Translations under genes and position numbers: made by a program | The notes under the pieces: model-generated | What the model saw: the letters and a program-made list of their open reading frames with translations, nothing else | The model's database searches: none | What the model was told of the DNA's origin: nothing | In this document: positions 19,554 through 28,155 of the stretch, in pieces | Numbering within the stretch: position 1 is the stretch's first letter | How the letters are laid out: each line of letters starts with the position of its first letter | From: Burkholderiales bacterium Ga0077543 | GTDB taxonomy: Bacteria; Pseudomonadota; Gammaproteobacteria; Burkholderiales; Burkholderiaceae_C | Length of the DNA stretch: 64,000 nucleotides | Direction of reading: 5' to 3' | Assembly (NCBI GenBank): GCA_001464055.1 | Contig: LNET01000074.1 | Location: forward strand, 1-64,000

Positions 19554-20917
19554 CGCAGCAGCGTGCGCAGCGTCTGCGCCTCGCCGCCCACGGGCCGGCC
19601 CGGCCGGGGCGTGTCGTTCCAGGCGAACAGGTCCAGATGCAGCCAGGGCAGGCTTTCGGGCACGAAGTCGGCCAGGAACAGGGCCGCGGTGATCGCACCA
19701 CCCAGCCCGTTGCGGCCGGTGTTCACGATGTCGGCGATGTCGCTTTCGATGCTGCGGTGGTAGTCGGCCCACAGCGGCATGTGCCACAGCGGGTCGTGCA
19801 GGGCCAGGCCGGTGTCGACCAGTTCACGGCCCAGCGTCAGGTCGCGCGTGAACAGCGCCGGCAGTTGTGCGCCCAGCGCCACGCGCGCGGCGCCGGTCAG
19901 CGTGGCCATGTCGATCATCAGCGCCGGCTTGGTTTCGGCGCCGTAGGCCAGCGCATCGCACAGGATGACGCGGCCCTCGGCGTCGGTGTTGCCGATCTCG
20001 ATGTGCAGGCCGGCGCGGGTCTTGAACACGTCGCCGGGGCGGAAGGCGTTGCCCGAGATCGCGTTCTCCACAGCCGGGATCAGCAGTTGCAGGCGCACCG
20101 GCAGCTTCAGCGCCATCACCATCTGGGCCAGGCCCAGCGCATTGGCGGCGCCGCCCATGTCCTTCTTCATCAGGCGCATGCCTTCGGCGCTCTTGATGTC
20201 CAGACCGCCGCTGTCGAAGCAAACGCCCTTGCCGACGATGCACAGCCGCGGGTGCTGCGGCTGGCCCCAATTCAGCTCGATCAGCCGTGGCGCGCGCCGC
20301 GCATCGGCAGCACGGCCCACCGCATGGATGGCCGGGAAGCCGCCGCCGGGGGCCTTCAGCAGCGCGTCGCCCACCACCTGGCGGAACTTCGCGCCGTGCT
20401 GGCGCGCGACCATCTGCACCGCCCCCGCCAGTTCGGCCGGGCCCAGGTGCTCGGCCGGGGTGTTCACCAGGTCGCGCACCGACGCCATGGCGTGGGCCTG
20501 CAGCAGGCCGCGCTCGGCGTCGGCGCCGGGCGCAAGCATCAGCACGGGCAGTTCGCGCTTCGCGGGCTTGTAAAGGTCGAACTGGTAGCCCCCCAGCTCC
20601 CAGGACATGGCCGCGGCCTCGGCGTCGATGGCCAGGGCAGCTTCGGCCAGCTTGTAGCGGCCAGTGGGCAGGCTGCGCGGCAGGGCCGCCAGCACATAGG
20701 GGTGGTCGGTCGCGCGCACGCCAGCCCAGGCCGCGGCAATGGCGCCGTCGGCACCGGGCACCAGCAGGTGCGTGTCCGGCCCGCCATTGAATCCATTGGC
20801 CTGCAGCCAGCGGCGGGTGGGCTCGGGGGCGGCAGCCAACTGGGCCGGGTAGGTGTCCCGCGTGACGGTGACGATGGGGGTGCAGGCCGCGGTGGGCTTT
20901 TTCAGCTGGGTGGTCAT
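19526..20917 (-). CDS. M17 family (leucyl) aminopeptidase
   Basis: Cytoplasmic metallo-aminopeptidase of 463 residues. The M17 catalytic domain has VGKGVCFDSGGLDIKS (metal-binding Lys/Asp), MKKDMGGAANALG, and the signature NTDAEGRVILCDAL. The N-terminal domain is shorter and diverged, as in the PepB/LapA-like branch rather than classical PepA. I chose the ATG at 20917 (MTTQLKKPTA); the open frame extends 42 codons further without resembling the family. Confidence 0.93.
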   Translation of the reverse strand: MTTQLKKPTAACTPIVTVTRDTYPAQLAAAPEPTRRWLQANGFNGGPDTHLLVPGADGAIAAAWAGVRATDHPYVLAALPRSLPTGRYKLAEAALAIDAEAAAMSWELGGYQFDLYKPAKRELPVLMLAPGADAERGLLQAHAMASVRDLVNTPAEHLGPAELAGAVQMVARQHGAKFRQVVGDALLKAPGGGFPAIHAVGRAADARRAPRLIELNWGQPQHPRLCIVGKGVCFDSGGLDIKSAEGMRLMKKDMGGAANALGLAQMVMALKLPVRLQLLIPAVENAISGNAFRPGDVFKTRAGLHIEIGNTDAEGRVILCDALAYGAETKPALMIDMATLTGAARVALGAQLPALFTRDLTLGRELVDTGLALHDPLWHMPLWADYHRSIESDIADIVNTGRNGLGGAITAALFLADFVPESLPWLHLDLFAWNDTPRPGRPVGGEAQTLRTLLRYLESRFGV

Positions 20918-21076
20918 GGAGTCGCCGGAATTGAACGTGGGCCGCATTGTGCGCAGCTTGGCGCTGCAGCGTGCAGTTCGCGAACCCCCGCTGCGTTCCG
21001 TCGCAAGCGGCTCGCCGGCTGTGACTCCGTCGGGCACATTCACGCCACTCGATCAACGCACCCGCAGGAGCCTGCC

Positions 21077-21478
21077 ATGAGCCTCTTCAGATTCGTCACC
21101 CGCCCGGTCAAGAACATCACCGACGCGATCGTCATGCCGTTCAAGGCGGTGTTCGTCGTCGGCCTGTGCTGGGTCATCAACGCCATGACCTACAGCGGCA
21201 CCTGGTGGGTGAAATGGGTGGCGCTGGGCATGGGCATCGCCACGGTGGTGGCCATCGGCCGTGCTGCCAAGACGCTGCTCGTGCTGGGCTTGGTCGCCTG
21301 GGTCGGCATGAAGATCTACCAGCGCTACGGTCAGGCAGCGCGCGAACGTTTCGACGACTGGGTGGCCAAGACCCAGCCCGACGCTGCCGGCGTGCTGGGT
21401 GTGCTGCGCTCGCCTCAGGCGGCCGCCAACGCCGGCGCGGTGGACGACAACCCGCCGCTGCGCCGCAACGCCTTCTGA
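21077..21478 (+). CDS. Small membrane protein of unknown function
   Basis: 133 residues, start fixed by CAGGAG seven bases upstream of the ATG. Hydrophobic segments run at about residues 22-40 (AVFVVGLCWVINAMTYSG) and 48-80 (WVALGMGIATVVAIGRAAK, LLVLGLVAWVGMKIY); the tail from residue 85 is charged and probably cytoplasmic. Resembles small 2-3 TM proteins common in Burkholderiales; no function known. Divergent from the aminopeptidase gene. Confidence 0.8.
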   Translation: MSLFRFVTRPVKNITDAIVMPFKAVFVVGLCWVINAMTYSGTWWVKWVALGMGIATVVAIGRAAKTLLVLGLVAWVGMKIYQRYGQAARERFDDWVAKTQPDAAGVLGVLRSPQAAANAGAVDDNPPLRRNAF

Positions 21479-21482
21479 AACT

Positions 21483-22265
21483 TCAGCTGGCCGCGCTGGC
21501 CGCGTTCGCGGCCTCGGCCGGCGCCAGCTTCACATTGCGCTCGGCGTGCCAGTCGACCAGTCGGCGCATGTGGCCCATCGACAGCCAGTGTGCATGCACC
21601 AGGCCCAGCAGCCCTTCGCGATGCAGTTGGCCCACGACGGCGTCGGGCAGGGCCTGGAGCTTTTCCTCGTCCACGGTGAGGAACCCGTCCAGGCTGTGCT
21701 GGCGCCCGTCGGCCAGGGTGGCGTCGAAGCGCATGTCGCGCAGCAGGTCCAGTTCCTGCAAACGCTGGCCCACCAGCCGCGTACGCTGGACCTCGGCTTC
21801 CAGGTTTTCCAGGTGCTTCTGGATGGTGACGAGCATCTCGCTGGGCTGGCCATCGTCCTGGAAGACAGGCGTGCCGCTGTCGGCCTGCACACCCGACCAG
21901 GCCATGTCCACACAGATCGCGAACTTCTCGGCGTCGATGCGGCCGATGCAGAACGGGTAGCAGCGCAGCACCGCAGGCACGTAGCTGGCGCGCCATTCGC
22001 CGTCTTTTTCGTACAGGTTCTGGTTGGAAAGCAAGCCCAGCACGGCGATCGGGGCGATCTGTTCGCGGCCGTCGGCTTCCTTGCCGGCGCGCACGAAGAC
22101 GATCGGGAATTCGCGCGAGACGTCGGCAAACTCCACCGCAGCCACGAACAGGGCGTTCAGGCGGCTGGCGACGCGCCAATCGGTCAGGGGCAGCTGCAGC
22201 TTTAACCGACGGTGCTGGTCACGGTCCAGCGCCAGCGGGCTGGTGTGCAGGGCTTCGATGATCAC
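21483..22265 (-). CDS. SapC family protein
   Basis: A 260-residue soluble protein of the SapC type, a family named after an S-layer-associated protein but of unclear function. It has the family pattern: ADVSREFPIVFVRAGKE, then LGLLSNQNLYEKDGEWRASYVPA, FCIGRIDAEKFAICVDM, and a C-terminal DGFLTVDEEKLQALPD. The start is a GTG at 22265 overlapping the stop of the CNNM/CBS gene (GTGA), so expression is likely coupled. Confidence 0.87.
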   Translation of the reverse strand: MIIEALHTSPLALDRDQHRRLKLQLPLTDWRVASRLNALFVAAVEFADVSREFPIVFVRAGKEADGREQIAPIAVLGLLSNQNLYEKDGEWRASYVPAVLRCYPFCIGRIDAEKFAICVDMAWSGVQADSGTPVFQDDGQPSEMLVTIQKHLENLEAEVQRTRLVGQRLQELDLLRDMRFDATLADGRQHSLDGFLTVDEEKLQALPDAVVGQLHREGLLGLVHAHWLSMGHMRRLVDWHAERNVKLAPAEAANAASAAS

Positions 22266-23563
22266 GTCTTTTCTCCAGAGTTTTCGGTGGCGGTGACGAG
22301 CACCTTGTCGACACGCTTGCCGTCGAGGTCGACGACCTCGAAGCGCCAGCCCTCCCACTGCACGGCGTCGGCGGTTTGCGGCAGCCGGCCCAGCAGCAGC
22401 ATCACCATGCCGGCCAGCGTGTTGTAGCGCCCGCGGTCTTCGTCGGGCAGGTCTTTCAGTTCCAGGCGGTCCTTCAGCTCGGGCACCGGAATCAGCCCGT
22501 CCATCAGCCAGCTGCCGTCCTCGCGCTGCACGGCCCAGGCATTGTCGTCGGTCTCGTTGCCGAATTCCCCGGTGATGGCCTCGAGCAGGTCGCGTTCGGT
22601 GATGACACCCTGCACGGCACCATATTCGTCGACGACGAACACCAGGTCGGCACTGCTTTGGCGGAAATGCTCCAGCAGCTCCATGCCCGACAGGGTTTCG
22701 GGCACGAAGACTGGCGGCTTGAGGTGGTCGGACAACTGCGGCTGTTCGCCCCGGGCCAGCGGCAGCAGCAGGCTTTGCGCGCCCAGCACGCCGATGACCT
22801 CGTCCAGGCCGCCGCGGCACACCGGGAATCGCGTGTGGCCGCTGTCGGCCATGGCCTGCAACTGCGTCGCCATGGCATCGGCCACGTCGAGCCAGACGAT
22901 CTCGGCACGCGGAATCATCATCGAGCCGATCTGCCGGTCGTCGAGCCGGAAGACGTTTCGCACCATCTGGTGTTCCTGGGCTTCGATGACACCTGCGTCC
23001 AGGCCCTCTTCCAGGCTGGCGTTGATCTCCTCTTCCGTCACCGCCCGGTTCGTTCCGCCCTTGATTCCGAGCAGCCCCAGCATGGCCGTGGTGCAGACAC
23101 TGAGCAGGGCCACCAGGGGCCGGGTGGCGGCCGACAGCAGGTTCATGGGTCGCGACACCAGGCGAGCCACGGTCTCCGGGAACATCTGGCCCACGCGCTT
23201 GGGCACCAGTTCGCCGAAAATGATGGTGAGGATGGTGATGATCACCACCACCAGCCCTGTCGCGGCAATGCTCGCCGCGCCCTGGGCAATGCTGAAGCCT
23301 TCGACCAGCCAGCGGGCCAGCGGCTGCGAAAACGCCGCTTCGCCGACGATGCCGTTGAGGATGCCGATCGAGGTAATGCCGATCTGCACCGTCGAAAGGA
23401 ACTTGGTCGGGTTGTCGTGCAGGTCCATCGCGGCCTGGGCGCCAGACTCGCCACTTTCCACCATCACCTGCAGCCGTGCCTTGCGGCTTGCGGTGAGCGC
23501 CATTTCCGACATGGCGAACAGCCCGTTGAGAAGAATCAGGAAGACGAGTAAGGCGACGTCCAT
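22262..23563 (-). CDS. CNNM/HlyC-CorC family membrane protein with CBS pair
   Basis: 433 residues. An N-terminal CNNM (DUF21) transmembrane domain of three to four segments (LLVFLILLNGLFAMSEMAL, KARLQVMVESGESGAQAAM, TILTIIFGELVPKR) is followed by two CBS domains (about residues 205-330; MMIPRAEIVWLDVADAMA, FVVDEYGAVQGVITERDLLEAI) and a CorC/HlyC transporter-associated domain. Family members handle magnesium or cobalt efflux; the historical name is hemolysin. The downstream SapC-like gene starts inside its stop codon. Confidence 0.92.
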   Translation of the reverse strand: MDVALLVFLILLNGLFAMSEMALTASRKARLQVMVESGESGAQAAMDLHDNPTKFLSTVQIGITSIGILNGIVGEAAFSQPLARWLVEGFSIAQGAASIAATGLVVVIITILTIIFGELVPKRVGQMFPETVARLVSRPMNLLSAATRPLVALLSVCTTAMLGLLGIKGGTNRAVTEEEINASLEEGLDAGVIEAQEHQMVRNVFRLDDRQIGSMMIPRAEIVWLDVADAMATQLQAMADSGHTRFPVCRGGLDEVIGVLGAQSLLLPLARGEQPQLSDHLKPPVFVPETLSGMELLEHFRQSSADLVFVVDEYGAVQGVITERDLLEAITGEFGNETDDNAWAVQREDGSWLMDGLIPVPELKDRLELKDLPDEDRGRYNTLAGMVMLLLGRLPQTADAVQWEGWRFEVVDLDGKRVDKVLVTATENSGEKT

Positions 23564-23628
23564 GCTCGCCGCGGTCCGACAGGCCGCGGTGGCAGTTGCA
23601 GGGCCGCCAAGGGTAGCAGAATCGACCC

Positions 23629-24453
23629 ATGATCCTTCTCATCGGCGACATCCAGGGCTGCGACAACGCGCTGCAGGCCCTGCTGGAGGCGGCCGGCTTC
23701 TCGCCATCGCGCGACCAACTCGTCTTGCTGGGCGACCTGGTCAACCGGGGCCCGGCTTCGCTCGCCACCCTGCGCCGGTTGCAGGCGCTGGGCGATGCCG
23801 CCACCTGCCTGCTGGGCAACCACGACCTGCATCTGCTGGCAATGGCCAGCGGCGTGCGCAAGCAGCACCGGGGCGACACCGTGGCCGAGGTTCTGCAAGC
23901 ACCCGACCGCGACGCGCTGCTGGACTGGCTGCGCCACCAGAAGATGGCGCACATGGCGTCGGGCTGGCTGTGCGTGCACGCCGGTGTGCTTCCGGGCTGG
24001 ACACCGGCCCAGACCCTGGCCTTGGCCGGCGAAGTGGAAGCGGCGCTTCGGGGGCCCGATCCTCACGCGTTTCTGCAAGGCATGTACGGCAACACACCTG
24101 CCCGCTGGCACGACGGGCTGGCGGGAGCCGACCGCAGCCGCGTCATCGTCAACGCCCTCACGCGCCTGAGGTTCTGCACACCGCAAGGCGTGATGGACTT
24201 CGAAACCAAGGAAGGTGCTGGCGGTGCGCCGCCGGGCTTCATGCCCTGGTTCGACGTGCCCGCCCGAGCCAGCGCCGGCCAGCCCATGGCTTTCGGCCAC
24301 TGGAGCACGCTGGGCCTGATCGACCGCCCTGATCTGCTGGCGCTGGACACCGGCTGCGTCTGGGGCGGCCGGCTGAGCGCGGCGCGTGTCGACGGAGGTC
24401 GGCGGGAAGTATTGCAGGTGGACTGCCCGCAGGCGCAACAGCCGGGCGCCTGA
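23629..24453 (+). CDS. apaH: Symmetrical bis(5'-nucleosyl)-tetraphosphatase ApaH
   Basis: Hydrolyses Ap4A and removes Np4 caps from RNA. A calcineurin-like phosphoesterase of 274 residues with IGDIQGCDNALQALL, LLGDLVNRGPASL, LLGNHDLHLLAM, and WLCVHAGVLPGW, which supply the metal ligands in order (GDxQG, GDxVxRG, GNHD, HAG). Divergent from the CNNM gene, with 65 bases between them. It overlaps nothing and is followed by the convergent flgF. Confidence 0.95.
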   Translation: MILLIGDIQGCDNALQALLEAAGFSPSRDQLVLLGDLVNRGPASLATLRRLQALGDAATCLLGNHDLHLLAMASGVRKQHRGDTVAEVLQAPDRDALLDWLRHQKMAHMASGWLCVHAGVLPGWTPAQTLALAGEVEAALRGPDPHAFLQGMYGNTPARWHDGLAGADRSRVIVNALTRLRFCTPQGVMDFETKEGAGGAPPGFMPWFDVPARASAGQPMAFGHWSTLGLIDRPDLLALDTGCVWGGRLSAARVDGGRREVLQVDCPQAQQPGA

Positions 24454-24497
24454 GGCCGAACGCTCCCAGCGCCAGACTGCGGCGCTACCCCTTCGGC

Positions 24498-25223
24498 TTA
24501 CTGTGTGCCCAGCAGCTTTGCAGCGCCTTGCTCGCGTTCTTCGGCGCTCTTCAGCGCCTTCATTTGCTGCTCGAACTGGCGCGCGGCCGAAATCATCGCG
24601 ACCATCGTCTCGATGGCACTGACGTTGCTGCCTTCCAGCGCACCCGGCTGAACCCGGGCCGTCGCGTCGGCAGGCAGTTCGCCCTGGTCGCTGCGGAACA
24701 GGCCGTCGTCGCCGCGCGTCATGCCGCCTTCGGGCGTCACCAGTTTCAGACGGCCCGCCTGCTGCGGCCGGCCATTGCCCACGGTGGCGGTGATGCTGCC
24801 ATCGGCGGCCACGTCGACCTGAGCATTCAGAGGCAGGTTGATCGGCCCGCCGTCGCCCAGCACGGGCAGGCCCGAGGGCGTGACGAGCTGGCCTTCGGCA
24901 CTGACCTGGAACGCCCCTGCGCGGGTGTAGGCCTCGGTACCGTCCAGCGCCTGCACCGCGAACCAGGCGTTGCCCTGGGCGGCGACGTCCAGCGCCCGGC
25001 CGGTGGTCTGGATCGGGCCAGGGCGCATGTCCATGCCGACACTGGTTTCCGCCGTGAAGGCACGCGTGCTGGCACCATCGCCGCGCACGGGCACGGCGCG
25101 GAAGGCCTGCATCTCGGCACGAAAGCCGGTCGTCGAGACATTGGCCAGGTTGTTGGCCAACAGGTCCTGGCGCTGCAGTGTGGCCTTGGCGCCCGACAGC
25201 GCGGTGTAGATGAGGCGGTCCAT
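24498..25223 (-). CDS. flgF: Flagellar basal-body rod protein FlgF
   Basis: Proximal rod protein, 241 residues. N-terminal flg_bb_rod segment MDRLIYTALSGAKATLQRQDLLANNLANVS (split here as the start plus ANNLANVSTTGFR), the central FlgF pattern GMDMRPGPIQTTGRALDVA, and the C-terminal GALEGSNVSAIETMVAMISA. Last gene of the flgB-C-D-E-F run, 16 bases after flgE; flgG would be expected next but the flagellar run ends here, with apaH convergent. Confidence 0.95.
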   Translation of the reverse strand: MDRLIYTALSGAKATLQRQDLLANNLANVSTTGFRAEMQAFRAVPVRGDGASTRAFTAETSVGMDMRPGPIQTTGRALDVAAQGNAWFAVQALDGTEAYTRAGAFQVSAEGQLVTPSGLPVLGDGGPINLPLNAQVDVAADGSITATVGNGRPQQAGRLKLVTPEGGMTRGDDGLFRSDQGELPADATARVQPGALEGSNVSAIETMVAMISAARQFEQQMKALKSAEEREQGAAKLLGTQ

Positions 25224-25239
25224 GGGGACGACCTAGGCG

Positions 25240-26523
25240 CTATCGAAGGTTGACGAGTGTCTGCAGGACCTGATCCTGCGCCTTGATTGTCTGGGCATTG
25301 GCCTGGTAGATGCGCTGGGCGGTGATCATGTTGACCAGCTCGCCGGTCAGGTCCACGTTGGACTCTTCCAGCGCACCCGCCTGCAGCACGCCCAGGTTGC
25401 CGTCGCCGGGCACGCCACGGACCGCTTCGTTCGACGCGAAGGTCGAAGCCCACATGTTGTCGCCCATGGGCTGCAGACCCTGGGGATTGCGGAAGGTGGC
25501 GACCTCGATCTGGCCAGCCGCCTGCGACCGTCCATTGCTGTACCGCGCCATGACGATGCCATTGGATTCGACGCTGACCGAAGTCAACTGGCCCGCTGCG
25601 AATCCGTTCTGCGTCAGGTTGGTGACGCCGAAGGGTGAACCGAACTGGGTGATCTGCGACAAGTCGATCTCGACTCCGTCGATCGGCACGATGTCGGCAC
25701 CCTGCAGGTTCGGGCCGGCTTCGATCAAAGGCATGGGAACGAGCAGAGCGGTGGGCTCCACCGGCCGGCTGCCGTCGGCCGGGAACACCAACCGGGTGAG
25801 CAAACCCGGGTCCCCACCCACAGACACGCCGTTGGCGGTGGCGAAGACATTCCAGGCGATGCTGTCGTCACCGCTGGGATCGACGGCGTCAGTGCGCTGG
25901 AAATAGAGCGTCAGCGCCACCTCCTGACCGCGGACATCGAAGATCGTCAGTGAAGTCGCGTTGTTGTAGGTCTCGGGATCGTTGAAGTCGATGGCCGCGG
26001 GCGTGTCGACGCCCGTGGAGGTCTTTCGCGAATCGAGGTTCATCTGCAGCTCGATGAGCTCCGTCTGCTGCGGTGCAACGCCTCCCGTGGGCAATTGCAG
26101 TGGTACCGCTTGCCCGGTCTGAATCACACCTTCGGCATTGGCCGGATAACCCATCAGCCGCATCTGCGCGTTGTTGACGAAGTAGCCTTCGCGGTCGATC
26201 TTGAACTGACCGTTGCGCGTGTATTGCGGGGGATTCGCACCGTCGGTCAGCTGGAAGAAGCCAGCACCGTTGATGGCCAGGTCCATCGGGTTCTGGGTGG
26301 TGGTGATGTTGCCCTGCGTGAACTGCTGGGCCACCGACACCAGGTTCGTGCCGATGCCGACGTTGTTCGTGCCGGCACCGCCCAGTGAAGCGGCATAGAC
26401 GTCGGCGAACTCGGCGCGCGACGCCTTGCTGCCGTAGGTATTGGCGTTGGCGATGTTGTTGCCGATCACGCTCAGGTTCTTGCTGCTGGCGTTCAGGCCT
26501 GACAAACCTTGCTGGAAGCTCAT
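25240..26523 (-). CDS. flgE: Flagellar hook protein FlgE
   Basis: Hook subunit, 427 residues. N-terminal SFQQGLSGLNASSKNLSVIGNN, then IANANTYGSKASRAEFADVYA, and the C-terminal domain GALEESNVDLTGELVNMITA and QRIYQANAQTIKAQDQVLQ. The middle (residues 90-330) is the surface-exposed variable domain, here Pro/Asp-rich. 44 bases separate it from flgD. Confidence 0.95.
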   Translation of the reverse strand: MSFQQGLSGLNASSKNLSVIGNNIANANTYGSKASRAEFADVYAASLGGAGTNNVGIGTNLVSVAQQFTQGNITTTQNPMDLAINGAGFFQLTDGANPPQYTRNGQFKIDREGYFVNNAQMRLMGYPANAEGVIQTGQAVPLQLPTGGVAPQQTELIELQMNLDSRKTSTGVDTPAAIDFNDPETYNNATSLTIFDVRGQEVALTLYFQRTDAVDPSGDDSIAWNVFATANGVSVGGDPGLLTRLVFPADGSRPVEPTALLVPMPLIEAGPNLQGADIVPIDGVEIDLSQITQFGSPFGVTNLTQNGFAAGQLTSVSVESNGIVMARYSNGRSQAAGQIEVATFRNPQGLQPMGDNMWASTFASNEAVRGVPGDGNLGVLQAGALEESNVDLTGELVNMITAQRIYQANAQTIKAQDQVLQTLVNLR

Positions 26524-26567
26524 GGTGGGATCTCTCGGTTGCGCTGCGGGCGTTCTGTGGAGGGGGG

Positions 26568-27236
26568 TCAGCCGCCGTTGACGGCGCGGACCTTGCTGAA
26601 GTCGATGCGCCCGGAGACCATGGTCTCGAGCTGAAGGCGGTCGCCACTGATGGACACGGCCTCGACGCGGTCGCGCATCATCGGCGCGGCGTTCACGTTG
26701 GTGCCACCCGACGTGGCGCTGACGCGGAAGCGGTAGCCGTCGGTGGGTGCGGGCAGCTTGCTGTCCACTGGTTGCCAGGCGAAGCCGTTCAGGCCCGAGC
26801 TGGCGGCGCCCAGCTCCAGCGTGTCGACGACACGGCCATTGGGCCCCAGCACTTCCACCTTCACCCTGTCGGCCGGGCCGGCAAGGTCGAAGCCGCCGAT
26901 GCCGGCGTCGGCGGTATAGGCCAGCTTGTCGCCGGGCACGGTGATGTCTCGGCCGACCAGGGAGGTGCCCTGCATCGACTGCAGCTGCGCGAAGCGACTG
27001 TTCAGTCCCTCGACCGTGGTGTTCAGCGTCTCGATGCCGCTGACGGTGTTGATCTGCGCCATCTGGCTGGTGATCTGCGCGTTGTCGGCCGGGTTCAAGG
27101 GGTCCTGGTTCTGCATCTGCGTGACCAGCAGCTTCAGGAAACGTTCGGCGCTGCCGGCCTCGAAGGCGTTGGGCTTGCCGCTGGCGGCCGGGCTGGCCGG
27201 GTTCAGTGCGGTGAAATTGCTGACGCTGGTGGCCAT
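26568..27236 (-). CDS. flgD: Flagellar hook assembly protein FlgD
   Basis: Hook-capping scaffold needed for FlgE polymerisation, 222 residues. Diagnostic segment ERFLKLLVTQMQNQDPLNPAD (start of the conserved region) followed by NAQITSQMAQINTVSGIETLN, then the FlgD Ig/tudor-like C-terminus. I chose the ATG at 27236 (MATSVSNF); the frame is open to a TTG at 27242 but the ATG fits homologues and follows flgC by two bases. Confidence 0.95.
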   Translation of the reverse strand: MATSVSNFTALNPASPAASGKPNAFEAGSAERFLKLLVTQMQNQDPLNPADNAQITSQMAQINTVSGIETLNTTVEGLNSRFAQLQSMQGTSLVGRDITVPGDKLAYTADAGIGGFDLAGPADRVKVEVLGPNGRVVDTLELGAASSGLNGFAWQPVDSKLPAPTDGYRFRVSATSGGTNVNAAPMMRDRVEAVSISGDRLQLETMVSGRIDFSKVRAVNGG

Positions 27237-27238
27237 GA

Positions 27239-27667
27239 TCAACCCTGCCCGATCTGCAAGGTCTTGAGCAGCAGCGTGCGTGCCGTGTTCATGACCTCGA
27301 TGTTGTTCTGGTACGAACGCGAGGCCGACATCATGTTGACCATCTCCTCGACGGCGCTGACGTTGCTGTAGGTCACGTAGCCCTCTTCATCGGCGTTGGG
27401 GTGGGCCGGGTCGCGCACTCGGCGGCCGGGTTCGGCGCTTTCGGTGATGGCACTCACCTGCACCCCGGCGCTGGCCTGGGCCGGCGTGCTGGCGCCCCCT
27501 GCGCCCACCATCAGCGTCTGGAAGACGACCTGGCGGGCCTTGTAGCTGGTGCCGTCGGGCCCGGCCACGGTATCGACGTTGGCCAGGTTGCTGGCCACCA
27601 CGTTCAGGCGTTGGCTCTGGGCGCTGACAGCGCTTCCGGCCACATCGAAGATCCGCAACATGCTCAT
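27239..27667 (-). CDS. flgC: Flagellar basal-body rod protein FlgC
   Basis: Proximal rod subunit, 142 residues. N-terminal FDVAGSAVSAQSQRLNVVASN followed by LANVDTVAGPDGTSYKARQVVFQ and C-terminal YSNVSAVEEMVNMMSASRSY are the FlgC signatures. It lies 15 bases after flgB in the same direction. Confidence 0.96.
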   Translation of the reverse strand: MSMLRIFDVAGSAVSAQSQRLNVVASNLANVDTVAGPDGTSYKARQVVFQTLMVGAGGASTPAQASAGVQVSAITESAEPGRRVRDPAHPNADEEGYVTYSNVSAVEEMVNMMSASRSYQNNIEVMNTARTLLLKTLQIGQG

Positions 27668-27682
27668 CGTTCAGCTCCCAAT

Positions 27683-28132
27683 TCAGCCCTGGTTGGCGCT
27701 CTTCATGGCGTCGAGCATGGTGCGCACGCTGCCGTTGATGAAGCGCAGCGTGGCTTCGTAGTTCACGCTGTTGTCGACGAAGGCAGCGCGCTCGCGGTCC
27801 ATGTCGACGGTGTTGCTGTCGGCGCTGGTCTGGCTGGGCAGGGCGTAGCGCAGGTCGGGGGCGGGCCGGCCGTCGGCGCTGCGGCGCATCACGCCGGCGG
27901 CGATGTCGGTCCCCAGCGTGCCGGCCATGGCCGAGGTACCGGCGCCACCGCTGCGCATCGAACTCGTGGCGTTTCGAAGGGCCGTGGCGAAGTCGAAATC
28001 ACGCGCCTGGTAGCCCGGCGTGTCGGCGTTGGCGATGTTGCTGGCAATCACGCGCTGGCGCTCGGCCCGCAGCTGCAGGGCTTGCGCCTGGAAGTCCAGC
28101 GAGTTCGTCAGACGGTTGATCATGGGCTGCAT
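27683..28132 (-). CDS. flgB: Flagellar basal-body rod protein FlgB
   Basis: First gene of the flgBCDEF run, 149 residues. N-terminal rod motif MINRLTNSLDFQAQALQLRAE and SNIANADTPGYQARDFDF; C-terminal ERAAFVDNSVNYEATLRFING. The ATG at 28132 is used; a second ATG three codons later is possible. The start lies only 23 bases from the divergent flgA start, so the two promoters must overlap the coding sequences. Confidence 0.95.
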   Translation of the reverse strand: MQPMINRLTNSLDFQAQALQLRAERQRVIASNIANADTPGYQARDFDFATALRNATSSMRSGGAGTSAMAGTLGTDIAAGVMRRSADGRPAPDLRYALPSQTSADSNTVDMDRERAAFVDNSVNYEATLRFINGSVRTMLDAMKSANQG

Positions 28133-28155
28133 TCTGGGCAGCTGCCGGTGCCGAC

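Noticed and set aside
18584..21478. Open frame of 964 codons on the plus strand
   Set aside because: Covers the anti-sigma and aminopeptidase genes in a wrong frame; only its last 133 codons (from the ATG at 21077) are a plausible gene.
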